Source: Kallipyga massiliensis ph2 (GTDB lineage Bacteria > Bacillota > Clostridia > Tissierellales > Peptoniphilaceae). Taken from it: a stretch of DNA of 64,000 nt. The translations under genes and the position numbers were made by a program. Shown piece by piece: positions 42,801 through 51,876 of this stretch (the first letter of the stretch is position 1; each line of letters starts with the position of its first letter). The DNA lies in the NCBI RefSeq assembly GCF_000311985.1, contig NZ_HE978585.1, forward strand, positions 829,226 to 893,225, given 5' to 3'. The notes beneath the pieces were generated by a model that was not told the DNA's origin, ran no database searches, and saw only the letters and a list, made by a program, of their open reading frames with translations.

Positions 42801-42856
42801 AGTAGGACGAATTCCGATAGGGCGAGTGGATTATTTCCGATGATCCATGGCCCCTG

Positions 42857-42872
42857 TTGGAAACGTTGTCTT
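42857..42872 (+). promoter_or_regulatory. Catabolite-responsive element (cre) before mglB
   Basis: TTGGAAACGTTGTCTT fits the relaxed CcpA consensus WTGNAANCGNWNNCWW at every fixed position. It lies about 50 bp after the predicted start, where CcpA would act as a roadblock to galactose uptake when glucose is present. Confidence 0.6.
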
Positions 42873-42918
42873 ACCAATAGTTATGCAGTAAGCATCGCTA
42901 TATTCTAAGGAGGAATGA

Positions 42919-44058
42919 ATGAAAACAAGTAAAAAATTACTCACGATTCTCGTTGCCTTTGCAATGGTGATCACCTTTGCTGCTTGTGGCAACAAAACCC
43001 CTGCGGAGAGCTCTGGAGCCCCTGCTAGCGAAAGCCAGCCAGAATCTTCTGAAAAACCGGCTGAAGCTGGAAAAAGCTATGACATCGGTGTCGCGATTTA
43101 CCAGTACAACGATAACTTCATGACCCAGTACCGTGAAGAACTGGCCAAGTACTTCAAGGAACTCGGGGAAAAGAATGGCGTGACCTACAACGTCGAATTC
43201 CAGGATGGAAAAAACGACCAGGCCACCCAGACCGAACAGCTCAACAACTTCATTGCTCAGGGCAAGGACTTGATCATTGCCAACCTCGTCGACCCGACCG
43301 GTGCTGACCAGGTGATCAATTCCGCTAAACAGGCCAACATCCCTGTCGTCCTGATCAACCGTGAAGCAAATACCGAAACCATGGAAATCTGGCCCGGAAA
43401 GACCACCTACGTTGGTGTTGACGCTCGTCAGTCCGGAATCTACCAGGGTGAAATCATTGCCGCTCTGGAGAAGAAGGGTGACATCAATGGCGACGGCAAA
43501 GTCAACTATGTCATGATTATGGGCGATGCCGGAAACGTTGATGCTGAACAGAGAACTAAGTACTCCGTGGAAACCCTCCAGAAGACCATCCCCGCTGAAT
43601 CCCTGGGCGAACCCCAGAGAGGAAACTGGGACCAGGCCAAGGGTCAGGAAATTGCCGCCAACGCCCTTTCCCAGTATGGTAAAGACGTTGAAGTCATCTT
43701 CTGTAACAACGACGGAATGGCTCTGGGTGCCAAGCAGGCTATTGATGGAGCCGGCCGTAAAGTCAACGAAGACATCTACCTGGTCGGCGTTGATGCTCTT
43801 CCTGAAGTCATCGAACTCCTGGGCAAGGGCGAATTCACCGGTACCGTTTTGAATGACTACTTCAACCAGGCCCACACCGCCGCTGAAGTTGCCATCAAAC
43901 TCTTAGACGGTAACGACGTTTCTTCTTATTACTGGCATGACTACGTCAAGGTATTGAAGCCTGAAGACGCTGAGCTCAAGCGCCTGGATTACAAAGAAGA
44001 ATCTGTTGAAGAATATAACAAGCGTATCGAAGAGCAGTATGGTGATGCTGCCAAATAA
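42919..44058 (+). CDS. mglB: Galactose/methyl-galactoside-binding lipoprotein
   Basis: 379 residues. Lipobox FAAC (C23), a Ser/Glu/Pro linker, then the periplasmic-binding fold starting YDIGVAIYQYNDNFM. The calcium-binding loop DINGDGKVNYV near 189, typical of galactose/glucose-binding proteins, and the hinge strand NNDGMALGAKQAI are visible. It feeds MglA/MglC, encoded next. AAGGAGG lies 5 bp before the ATG. The terminator that follows suggests the binding protein is made in excess over the channel. Confidence 0.92.
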   Translation: MKTSKKLLTILVAFAMVITFAACGNKTPAESSGAPASESQPESSEKPAEAGKSYDIGVAIYQYNDNFMTQYREELAKYFKELGEKNGVTYNVEFQDGKNDQATQTEQLNNFIAQGKDLIIANLVDPTGADQVINSAKQANIPVVLINREANTETMEIWPGKTTYVGVDARQSGIYQGEIIAALEKKGDINGDGKVNYVMIMGDAGNVDAEQRTKYSVETLQKTIPAESLGEPQRGNWDQAKGQEIAANALSQYGKDVEVIFCNNDGMALGAKQAIDGAGRKVNEDIYLVGVDALPEVIELLGKGEFTGTVLNDYFNQAHTAAEVAIKLLDGNDVSSYYWHDYVKVLKPEDAELKRLDYKEESVEEYNKRIEEQYGDAAK

Positions 44059-44075
44059 GTAATTCAATAGGGAAT

Positions 44076-44107
44076 AAGGCACCGCTCCCTTGAGCGGTGC
44101 CTTTTTT
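44076..44107 (+). terminator. Hairpin between mglB and mglA
   Basis: 12-bp stem AAGGCACCGCTC / GAGCGGTGCCTT, 4-base loop, T-run. Probably a partial terminator that sets the ratio of binding protein to transporter. Confidence 0.8.
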
Positions 44108-44205
44108 CCATATATTGCCGGTTTTCTTAATTTCTTCTCTCTTAAAACCGGACTTTACTTCGGAAGTTGTACAAGATTCTTCGCAGACCTAGAAAGGGCC
44201 CATCT

Positions 44206-45741
44206 ATGAATGACATCATTCTAGAAATGAAACATATTTACAAGGCCTTTCCCGGTGTTCAAGCCCTTGATGATGCAAATTTAACCTTGAGAAAGGGGAC
44301 GGTCCATGCATTGATGGGGGAGAACGGTGCCGGGAAATCCACCTTGATGAAGTGCCTATTTGGTATTTATAAAAAGGACAGCGGAGATATTCTCTACCAG
44401 GGAAAAAGTGTTAACTTTACGACGTCCAAGGAAGCCATTGACGCCGGTATCTCCATGATCCACCAGGAACTCCAACCTATCCCCATGATGACCATTGCAG
44501 AGAACCTCTTCCTTGGAGACTATCCGACCAAAAGAGGTTTCGTGGACCATGCAACCATGAACAAGGAGACGGCGGGCTATTTGGAGGCCGTTGGGCTTCA
44601 GGTTCCCCCCACCACCCTTTTGGCCAACCTGACCATCTCCCAGCAACAATCTGTGGAAATTGCCAAGGCCATTTCCCACCATGCCAATATCGTCATTATG
44701 GACGAGCCGACCTCTTCTTTGACCATGAACGAGGTTGACACCTTATTCGGTATTATTCGAAATTTATGTAAGCAAGGAATCGGAATTATTTATATCTCCC
44801 ACAAGATGGATGAGATCAAAGAGATTGCAGATGATGTCACCATCATGCGGGACGGGAAATACGTTGGCACCTTCGATGCCAAGAAAATTTCCAACCAGGA
44901 AATCGTCCGCCACATGGTCGGCCGGGAGCTGACCAACCAGTATCCGGACCATGTGGATGAGTCCAAAGACGACATCGCCTTGGAAGTAAAAAGCTTCACT
45001 TCACCCACCTCCCATTCCTTTGTTGACTGCTCCTTCAAGTTAAAGAAGGGGGAGGTTCTGGGCGTAGCCGGCTTGGTCGGCGCCCAACGGTCCGAACTCA
45101 TGGAATCCATTTTCGGCCTCCGCCTCCATGAACCCGGAGGAGAGCTTTTTGTCAATGGAAAAAAGGTGGAGATCAATTCTCCCAAAGAAGCCATTAAGAA
45201 CGGCCTGGCCCTGGTGACAGAGGACCGAAGAGGATCCGGGATTTTCGGCGTCCTGGGCGTAGGGGATAACATCACCATCTCCTCCTTGTCCCGTTACAAA
45301 AAGTCGACCGGGCTCCTAAATACCGCTAAGATGGCTGAGGTGGTCGAGAAGGGGATTGACGCCCTTCGAATCAAGACCCCTTCCGCTGCTACTCATATCA
45401 ATAACCTATCCGGCGGCAACCAGCAAAAAGTCATTCTCTCCCGCTGGCTGGCCACCGATCCGGATATCTATATCCTGGATGAGCCGACACGAGGCATCGA
45501 CGTCGGTGCAAAATACGAAATTTATGAGATCATCGATAACCTGTCCAAGGAGGGAAAATCCGTCATCATGATTTCCTCGGAGATGGGAGAAATTATCGGG
45601 ATGTCTGACCGGATCATGGTTATGTGTGAGGGTCGTATTTCCGGCTATCTCACGGCTGAAGAGGCAACCCAGGAAAAAGTGATGGACTTGGCCACCCGGT
45701 TCATGACGAAGAATGTTGTAGAAGGAGAATCTCATGAGTGA
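44206..45741 (+). CDS. mglA: Galactose ABC transporter ATPase
   Basis: 511 residues with two tandem ATPase domains, the form used by monosaccharide importers. The first has Walker A GENGAGKSTL near 40 and a degenerate signature (LTISQQQSVEIAKA); the second has no normal Walker A (VAGLVGAQRSELM) but an intact LSGGNQQKVILSRWL and DEPTRGIDVG. This asymmetry is normal for the family. It overlaps mglC by 8 bp. AGAAAGGG precedes ATG 44206. Confidence 0.93.
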   Translation: MNDIILEMKHIYKAFPGVQALDDANLTLRKGTVHALMGENGAGKSTLMKCLFGIYKKDSGDILYQGKSVNFTTSKEAIDAGISMIHQELQPIPMMTIAENLFLGDYPTKRGFVDHATMNKETAGYLEAVGLQVPPTTLLANLTISQQQSVEIAKAISHHANIVIMDEPTSSLTMNEVDTLFGIIRNLCKQGIGIIYISHKMDEIKEIADDVTIMRDGKYVGTFDAKKISNQEIVRHMVGRELTNQYPDHVDESKDDIALEVKSFTSPTSHSFVDCSFKLKKGEVLGVAGLVGAQRSELMESIFGLRLHEPGGELFVNGKKVEINSPKEAIKNGLALVTEDRRGSGIFGVLGVGDNITISSLSRYKKSTGLLNTAKMAEVVEKGIDALRIKTPSAATHINNLSGGNQQKVILSRWLATDPDIYILDEPTRGIDVGAKYEIYEIIDNLSKEGKSVIMISSEMGEIIGMSDRIMVMCEGRISGYLTAEEATQEKVMDLATRFMTKNVVEGESHE

Positions 45742-46756
45742 AAAGATAAAAAAACCGGCTGACATTCGCAAGACCTCGGTGAAGGATTGGCTGATTGAGA
45801 ATGCCTTAATTGTCGTCATCTTCGCTATGGTGATTTACACATCATTTTCCGCCGATAACTTTGTCAGCTTTATTAACCTGAAGAATATCCTGGCCAATGT
45901 TTCCGTCCGCTTTGTGATTGCTCTTGGTGTTTCCGGTTGCTTGATCACACGAGGGACAGACCTTTCTGCAGGCCGTGTTGTAGGTTTAACTTCAGTGCTC
46001 ACTGCTCTTATGCTCCAACGTCCGGAAGCTCCCGGCGTTCTTTATGAAGGGATTGCCGGATCGCCCATTCCCGTCGCCTTTTTAGCTGCCTTGGCCCTAG
46101 GTGCCCTGGTTGGCCTGCTGAACGGCTGCGTTGTCGCCTTCCTGCATGTTCCGCCCTTTATCGCCACCCTGGGTACCCAGATTGCCATCTATGGAACCAA
46201 CATGATCCTCTCCCAGAACAAACCCATCGGGTCACTCAATAACACCTTCACCGGCTTCGGTGCTCAGGGCTTGACCATTGGCGGTTTGATTATTCCCTGG
46301 GTTTTCTTTGTTGCCCTTCTCGTTGGCGTAGTCATGTATGTGATCTACAACTACACCACCTACGGAAAGAATATGTATGCCATCGGCGGCAATGAGATTG
46401 CAGCGGAAGTCTCCGGCGTGAATACTCAGCGGTCCAAGCTGAAAATTTATACCATTGCCGGTCTCCTCTACGGTCTGGCCGGATTCCTTCTGACTGCTAA
46501 AACCGGGTCAGCAGCCGTTTCCGCCGGAACCGGTTACGAGCTGGAAGCCATTGCAGCAGCCACCATCGGCGGCGTTTCCACCGCCGGCGGCGTAGGAACG
46601 GTCCCCGGCGTCCTCCTGGGCGTCCTGGTTTTCGAACTTTTGAAGACCTGCCTCCAGTTCCTGGGTATCACTCCGGAAATGACCAATATCTTCCAGGGTG
46701 CCGTCATCGTCATCGCTGTTGCCCTCGATATCCGCAAGACCATGCGGAAGAGATAG
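45734..46756 (+). CDS. mglC: Galactose ABC transporter permease
   Basis: 340 residues, about eight to ten hydrophobic segments, with the branched-type permease signature (FVIALGVSGCLITRGTDLS, and GGNEIAAEVSGVNTQRSK in the coupling region). AGAAGGAG precedes ATG 45734, inside the end of mglA. It forms the membrane channel for MglA/MglB. The sugar-metabolism genes follow after 16 bp, consistent with one regulon. Confidence 0.92.
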   Translation: MSEKIKKPADIRKTSVKDWLIENALIVVIFAMVIYTSFSADNFVSFINLKNILANVSVRFVIALGVSGCLITRGTDLSAGRVVGLTSVLTALMLQRPEAPGVLYEGIAGSPIPVAFLAALALGALVGLLNGCVVAFLHVPPFIATLGTQIAIYGTNMILSQNKPIGSLNNTFTGFGAQGLTIGGLIIPWVFFVALLVGVVMYVIYNYTTYGKNMYAIGGNEIAAEVSGVNTQRSKLKIYTIAGLLYGLAGFLLTAKTGSAAVSAGTGYELEAIAAATIGGVSTAGGVGTVPGVLLGVLVFELLKTCLQFLGITPEMTNIFQGAVIVIAVALDIRKTMRKR

Positions 46757-46772
46757 TCTTTGAGGCGTTTTT

Positions 46773-47792
46773 ATGGACGGTAAAAAGGAAAGAATGACCA
46801 ATGAACAATCAAGGGTTCAGGAGGGGGCTTATCCCCCCCTTGAACCTTTTCTTTTGGAAAATGAGGATCTCCGTTTAGTTCTCCTCCCGAATCGGGGCTT
46901 TAAGTTGGCCTCCCTTTTCGACAAGGCTAAGGGGGTGGAGTGCCTCTTCCGGCCTTCGGCTTTCGAAGAGGGGGATTGGGGCCGGCTCGGGAAGTTGGGA
47001 GAAATTTATCGACCGAGAAAAATAGGGGATGATTTTTCCCACCACGACCGGTCGGGTTTGGATGACTGCATCCCGACAATTGACCCCTGCCGCCTCCAGG
47101 ACCCTCCCTTGGAGACCTTTGACCATGGAGAGGTTTGGTCCCAGGCCTGGCAGGTGGTTGAGGCTGGAAAAGGGGAGGTCACCTGCCGGGTTGAACTGGC
47201 TTCCATGCCCCTGACTCTGGAAAGAATGGTTTCCCTCCAAGGGAGGGGAGTCCGCCTGGATTACCGCCTGACCAACCATGGGGACCGGGCCTATCCCTGG
47301 CTTTGGACCCTCCATGGCCTCCTCCGCTTTTCTCAGGATGGGGTCCTGGTCCTTCCGGAGCCCTTCTCCGTAAAGAATGTCCAGAATGAGGAAGTTTGGG
47401 ATTTTGACCCCCGGATCTTATCCTATCTTTGGGATAACCACACCTATAAGTTCTACTATGAGGGGAAAGCCCCCAAGGGGCCAACCGGGGTTCTTTATCC
47501 GGAGGCCGGCCTGGCTGTCCAACTCCACTATGACCAGGACCTCTTTCCCTACCTGGGCGTCTGGATCACCACCGGAGGCTATATGGGGGAGAAAAACCTG
47601 GCCATCGAGCCCTCCAATGGCTACTATGACCGGCTGGATCGGGCTCTGGAAAATGGGACCGGGGACTGGCTGGAGGCCGGCCGGGAAATGACCTGGCAGG
47701 TGGAACTGACGATACAAGACCTGGATGAGGATCCGGCGGGCCGGGGTGACCAAAAAGAAGGGAGTCTTTATGACCAAAGCAAGAGAAAATAA
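46773..47792 (+). CDS. Aldose 1-epimerase (mutarotase)-like protein
   Basis: 339 residues with the galactose-mutarotase fold pattern: NEDLRLVLLPNRGFKLASL near the start, a His-Trp pair in WLWTLHGLLRFS near 176-187, and the C-terminal NLAIEPSNGYYDRL that supplies a catalytic-type glutamate. Placed between mglC and galK, it probably interconverts sugar anomers for GalK. It is divergent from GalM, and other sugar-binding roles are possible. The end overlaps the galK start by 23 bp. Confidence 0.75.
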   Translation: MDGKKERMTNEQSRVQEGAYPPLEPFLLENEDLRLVLLPNRGFKLASLFDKAKGVECLFRPSAFEEGDWGRLGKLGEIYRPRKIGDDFSHHDRSGLDDCIPTIDPCRLQDPPLETFDHGEVWSQAWQVVEAGKGEVTCRVELASMPLTLERMVSLQGRGVRLDYRLTNHGDRAYPWLWTLHGLLRFSQDGVLVLPEPFSVKNVQNEEVWDFDPRILSYLWDNHTYKFYYEGKAPKGPTGVLYPEAGLAVQLHYDQDLFPYLGVWITTGGYMGEKNLAIEPSNGYYDRLDRALENGTGDWLEAGREMTWQVELTIQDLDEDPAGRGDQKEGSLYDQSKRK

Positions 47793-48972
47793 AGGGCAAA
47801 TTCTTGACCGACTGAGCCGGGTCATGGATCAAAAGATGGGGCTGGGACCTGAGGGAAAATTTTTCTTTGCCCCCTCCCGGATCAACCTGATTGGGGAGCA
47901 TATCGACTACAATGGGGGCCAGGTCTTTCCCTGTGCCATTACCATAGGAACCTACGGTCTGGCTAGGCCCAACGACCTGGGCAAGCTTCGCCTGGGCTCC
48001 CTCAACCTCAAAACCTTCGGAGAGGTCGCCTACCCCCTTCCGGATTATGACAATCAACGGGGCTGGATCAACTACCCCATCGGGGTCTTCCGCTATTTGG
48101 AGGACCTGGGCTACGGTCAGGAGAAAAAAGGTCAGGGACTGGATATCCTCATCTATGGCAATATCCCCAACGGAGCCGGCCTTTCTTCTTCCTCCTCCAT
48201 CGAGCTCCTCTTCGCCGTCATTTTCGACCACTTCCTGGCAGGAGGGAAGGTGGACCGGATGGATATGGTTCGCTCGGGTGTCTGGTGTGAGAATGAATTC
48301 TTCGGCCTCCACACGGGGATCATGGACCAGTATGTCATCGGCTTCGGCAAGAAGGACTACGCTATGGTCCTGGATACTTCCGTCCCCAGCCATACTTACG
48401 TCCCTTTTGAACTCAAGGGAGCAAGAATTGTGATCATGAATACCCGCAAGCCCAGGGCCCTCAAGGATTCCAAGTACAACGAGAGGCGGTCCGAGTGTGA
48501 AAAGGCCCTGAACATCCTCAGGAAGGACAGGGACATCCGCCATCTCTGCGACCTGGGGAAGGAGGACCTCCCTCTCCTGGAGAAGATCCGGGACACCACC
48601 ATGAGGAAGCGGGCCAAGTATGTGGTGGAGGAGAACATCCGGGTCAAGGAAGCCGTTCAGGCCTTGAAGGACCAAGACCTGGTTAAGTTGGGCCGGATCC
48701 TCAGGGCCGGCAACAAGGCCCTCCGCGAGGAATATGAGGTGACCGGACCGGAGTTGGATGCTATCACCGGAGCGGCCAATGCCCACCCGGATTGCTATGG
48801 GGCCCGGATGACGGGGGCCGGCTTCGGCGGCTGTGCCATCGCCATCGTCAAGGAAGGGGCTATCGAGGACTTCAAAGCTCGGGTCGGGTCGGCCTATAAG
48901 AAAGAAACCGGCCGAGAGGGCGAATTCATCATCTCGGAGGTTGGGGATGGAGCCCGGCTGATCGAGGAATAA
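47770..48972 (+). CDS. galK: Galactokinase
   Basis: 400 residues of the GHMP kinase family. The galactokinase signature SRINLIGEHIDYNGG is near 37-51, the ATP loop PNGAGLSSSSSIELL near 131-145, and RMTGAGFGGCAIAIV near 352-366. It phosphorylates alpha-galactose at C1. GGGAG precedes ATG 47770. No galT or galE follows, so the rest of the Leloir pathway must be elsewhere. Confidence 0.93.
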   Translation: MTKARENKGQILDRLSRVMDQKMGLGPEGKFFFAPSRINLIGEHIDYNGGQVFPCAITIGTYGLARPNDLGKLRLGSLNLKTFGEVAYPLPDYDNQRGWINYPIGVFRYLEDLGYGQEKKGQGLDILIYGNIPNGAGLSSSSSIELLFAVIFDHFLAGGKVDRMDMVRSGVWCENEFFGLHTGIMDQYVIGFGKKDYAMVLDTSVPSHTYVPFELKGARIVIMNTRKPRALKDSKYNERRSECEKALNILRKDRDIRHLCDLGKEDLPLLEKIRDTTMRKRAKYVVEENIRVKEAVQALKDQDLVKLGRILRAGNKALREEYEVTGPELDAITGAANAHPDCYGARMTGAGFGGCAIAIVKEGAIEDFKARVGSAYKKETGREGEFIISEVGDGARLIEE

Positions 48973-48979
48973 AAAAAGA

Positions 48980-49014
48980 GGGAAGCGAACATGGAGTTCG
49001 CTTCCCCTTTTTTT
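48980..49014. terminator. Terminator shared by galK and the lipid kinase gene
   Basis: 11-bp stem GGGAAGCGAAC / GTTCGCTTCCC with a 5-base loop, T-run on the plus side and an A-run (48972-48978) that serves the minus strand. Confidence 0.85.
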
Positions 49015-49022
49015 GGCTTTGT

Positions 49023-49934
49023 TTATGCTTCGTCTTCTTTCGCCCGAAAAACCTGGAGGTAATGGGGAAGAAGGGTGATATTCAAAGGATAGGAGCCTCC
49101 CTTGTCGCCATCAACCAGGATGACAGAGGAATCATGTCCTTCCCCAACGGAGATCCTGGCTTCCTGAAGGCTTCGGTGAATCAGGTTTTCCGGCGTCTCC
49201 TTCAAGTTGTCCCCTGAAAGGAGTTTGGGAATGAGTTTGATTTTATCGAAAGCGGATGAGGCTTTGAGAGCGAGGAGGTTGAGCTTCCCATCTTCCAGAT
49301 CGGCATCCGGAAAGAGATTTTGTACGCGAACGAGTGCGTTACCCAGGGCAATAATAATCAGGGAATAGTTGTCAGAGAGGTCCTCTCCATCGACATTGAG
49401 GGTGAAAGGGATGGTTTCCTGGTCCCCCAGGGAATCCAAGGCTCTTTTTATATAGGCCAGGTTCCCCTCTTTTTCCTTCTCATCGCCGGAAGTTTCTGCG
49501 ATATTCTCAAAGAGGGGGCCCATATTGACCGAGGTGATAAAGTAATCTTCGTTCACCTTTCCTAGATCGATGGTGGCCGGCTCAATGTTTTTGAACTGGT
49601 CAATCGCTTCTTCATAGTTATTGGAAAAGCCCAGCATACCGGCAAGATTGTTCGTGGTCCCCATGGGAACCACCCCGATGATGGGCCGGTATTCATGGGG
49701 AGCGACCGCACAGACCCCATCATGGATGGTCCCATCCCCACCCATGAGGAAGAGGGCATCGTACTTTTCTCGGACGGCTTCTTCGGAGAAACGCCCGACA
49801 TCCTCTTCTTTTTTGGTTTCCTTGATGGTAATTTCTTCAAAGCGATCTCGAAGGATGTCCTGAAGTTTTTGTGCAAATTCATCCGCTTGGTCCTCCCCGG
49901 AATGAGGATTAACCACAATCAATGCTTTTTTCAT
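49023..49934 (-). CDS. Diacylglycerol kinase-family lipid kinase
   Basis: 303 residues of the DgkB/YegS type. N-terminal NPHSG nucleotide loop at 9-13, the signature FLMGGDGTIHD near 62-72, and GVVPMGTTNN near 88-97; the C-terminal half is the beta-sandwich that holds the lipid. These enzymes phosphorylate diacylglycerol or related lipids at the inner membrane face. AAAGGAG precedes the ATG at 49934. It is the last gene of the minus-strand femX-fruK-fruA run. Confidence 0.85.
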   Translation of the reverse strand: MKKALIVVNPHSGEDQADEFAQKLQDILRDRFEEITIKETKKEEDVGRFSEEAVREKYDALFLMGGDGTIHDGVCAVAPHEYRPIIGVVPMGTTNNLAGMLGFSNNYEEAIDQFKNIEPATIDLGKVNEDYFITSVNMGPLFENIAETSGDEKEKEGNLAYIKRALDSLGDQETIPFTLNVDGEDLSDNYSLIIIALGNALVRVQNLFPDADLEDGKLNLLALKASSAFDKIKLIPKLLSGDNLKETPENLIHRSLQEARISVGEGHDSSVILVDGDKGGSYPLNITLLPHYLQVFRAKEDEA

Positions 49935-49956
49935 AGATTCTCCTTTTTTGAATGAA

Positions 49957-51876
49957 CTATTGGTCTTGGGCGAGGTCTTTTTTCAAGAGGCCCAGGAGGA
50001 GGCAGGCGACGGCGGAGCCGGCGACCAGGGCGATAAGGTAGCCTAAGGGGTTGTCAATGACTCCAATGACCCAGATTCCTCCATGGGGAGCCCGGATGGA
50101 GCAACCAAAAATCATGGAGAGCATCCCGGCCACAGCGGAACCGGCTACGGAAGCCGGAATGACCCGGAGGGGGTCAGCGGCGGCAAAGGGGATGGCTCCC
50201 TCGGTGATGAAGGACAGGCCCATGATGATATTGGAAGGGATGGACTGTTTATCCCGAGCCGTATATTTATTCTTAAAGAGGATCATGGAAAGGGCCAGGG
50301 CGATGGGGGGGACCATCCCGCCCACCATGACGGCAGCCATGACAGGGGAGGATCCCTGAGCTAAGGAGGCCGTGCCGAAGACATAGGCCGCCTTGTTGAT
50401 GGGGCCGCCCATGTCGATGGACATCATCCCTCCCAGGAGGAGTCCGAGGAGGATTTTGGAGGACCCGCCCAGATTGTTGAGCCAGTCGCTGATGGCCAGG
50501 TTGACCTGGGCCAGGGGCGGGTTGAGGAGGAAGATCATGATGGCGGACATGGCCAGGATGCCGAGAACGGGGAAGAGGAGCATGGGCTTGATCCCGTCCA
50601 TGGTCTTGGGGATGGGGGCGGTCAGCTTGCGGAGGACCAGGATGATGCCACCGGCCAGGAAACCGGCCAAGAGGGCACCCAGGAAGCCGGCCCCTCCGGT
50701 ATTGGCCAGGTAGCCGCCTACGAAGCCCACAGCCAGAGCCGGACGGTCGGCAATGGACATGGCGATGAAGCCCGCCAGTATGGGGAGCATGAAGCCGAAG
50801 GCAGCTGACCCGGTCTGGTTGAAGAAGGCGGCCAGAGGGGTGTTGGTCCCGAAGGAGGCCGGGTCAATGGAAAAGTCATCCAGGAGGAAGGAGATGGCCA
50901 GGAGGATCCCGCCTCCAACGACGAAGGGGAGCATGTGGGAAACCCCGTTCATGAGGTGCTTGTAGAAGGCGCTCATCATCGAGGAGGATTCCCGGTCGGA
51001 AGTTTCCATGGAAGCACCCTCACCCTTGGCCTTGTAGAGGGGGGTCTGTTCGGAAAGGACCCGGTTGATCAGTTCTTCCGGCTTGTTGATTCCGTTGGCC
51101 ACCTTGGTTTCAACCAAGGGTTTGCCGTCGAAGCGGTCCTTTTCCACCGAGACGTCGGCGGCCACAATGACCCCCCTTGCGCCGGCAATATCCTCAGGAG
51201 TCAAGGCGTTTTCAATCCCCGTCGATCCGTGGGTTTCGATTTTCATGGTCAGGCCCATCTCCTTGGCCTTGTTCATGAGCCCTTCCTTGGCCATGAAGGT
51301 GTGGGCGATCCCTGTTGGGCAGCCGGTTACCCCGACCAGGTCATAGGCGGACTTTGTTGTCGAATCCGGACCGGCAGGGGTCGGTTCATCAGTCGGCTTG
51401 CTTTCTTCCTGGCCGAAGCGGGCCTTCTCCGTTTCCTCAATCACGGCCAGGAAGGCCTGGGGATCCGAGGCCTCCAGGAGATTCTTTTTAAAGTCGGGGT
51501 CCATCATCATGGTGGAGAGGCGGGAGAGGAGTTTTAGATGGTCGTCGTTGGAGTTTTCGGGGACTCCGATGAGGAAGAAGAGCTTGGTATCCTCCCCATC
51601 CAGGGAGTCAAAGTCCATCCCCTCGGGGACCGTCATGGCGGCCAGGCCGGGCTCCTTCATTCCGGAGGACTTGGCATGGGGGATGGCGATCTCTTCACCC
51701 ACGCCGGTGGTCCCGGAAGCCTCTCGTTTGAGGACGTCAGCCAGGTAGTCTTCTTTGTTCCTTACTTTTCCGGATTTTTCCATCAATCCGACCAGGCTTT
51801 CGATGGCATCCTGTTTGTCGGAAGGCTTACGGTCCAGGCCGATGGAGCGAGGATCCAAGAGATCAATAATTCTCAT
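49957..51876 (-). CDS. fruA: Fructose PTS enzyme IIABC
   Basis: 639 residues with three domains in order: IIA (about 1-150, phosphorylated histidine H67 in EIAIPHAKS), a proline-rich linker, IIB (about 178-275, phosphocysteine C186 in GVTGCPTGIAHTF) and the membrane IIC part (about 305 to the end). It imports fructose as fructose 1-phosphate, the substrate of FruK. The start overlaps the fruK stop by 14 bp. AAAGGAG lies upstream. Confidence 0.93.
   Translation of the reverse strand: MRIIDLLDPRSIGLDRKPSDKQDAIESLVGLMEKSGKVRNKEDYLADVLKREASGTTGVGEEIAIPHAKSSGMKEPGLAAMTVPEGMDFDSLDGEDTKLFFLIGVPENSNDDHLKLLSRLSTMMMDPDFKKNLLEASDPQAFLAVIEETEKARFGQEESKPTDEPTPAGPDSTTKSAYDLVGVTGCPTGIAHTFMAKEGLMNKAKEMGLTMKIETHGSTGIENALTPEDIAGARGVIVAADVSVEKDRFDGKPLVETKVANGINKPEELINRVLSEQTPLYKAKGEGASMETSDRESSSMMSAFYKHLMNGVSHMLPFVVGGGILLAISFLLDDFSIDPASFGTNTPLAAFFNQTGSAAFGFMLPILAGFIAMSIADRPALAVGFVGGYLANTGGAGFLGALLAGFLAGGIILVLRKLTAPIPKTMDGIKPMLLFPVLGILAMSAIMIFLLNPPLAQVNLAISDWLNNLGGSSKILLGLLLGGMMSIDMGGPINKAAYVFGTASLAQGSSPVMAAVMVGGMVPPIALALSMILFKNKYTARDKQSIPSNIIMGLSFITEGAIPFAAADPLRVIPASVAGSAVAGMLSMIFGCSIRAPHGGIWVIGVIDNPLGYLIALVAGSAVACLLLGLLKKDLAQDQ

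Noticed and set aside
42899..42904. TATATT just before mglB as -10
   Set aside because: Transcription would start inside the ribosome-binding site; the TTGTCA-N17-TAAGAT promoter is better.
47566..48786. Minus-strand frame (406 codons) opposite galK
   Set aside because: Antisense to galK with its full signatures; composition typical of a reversed reading.
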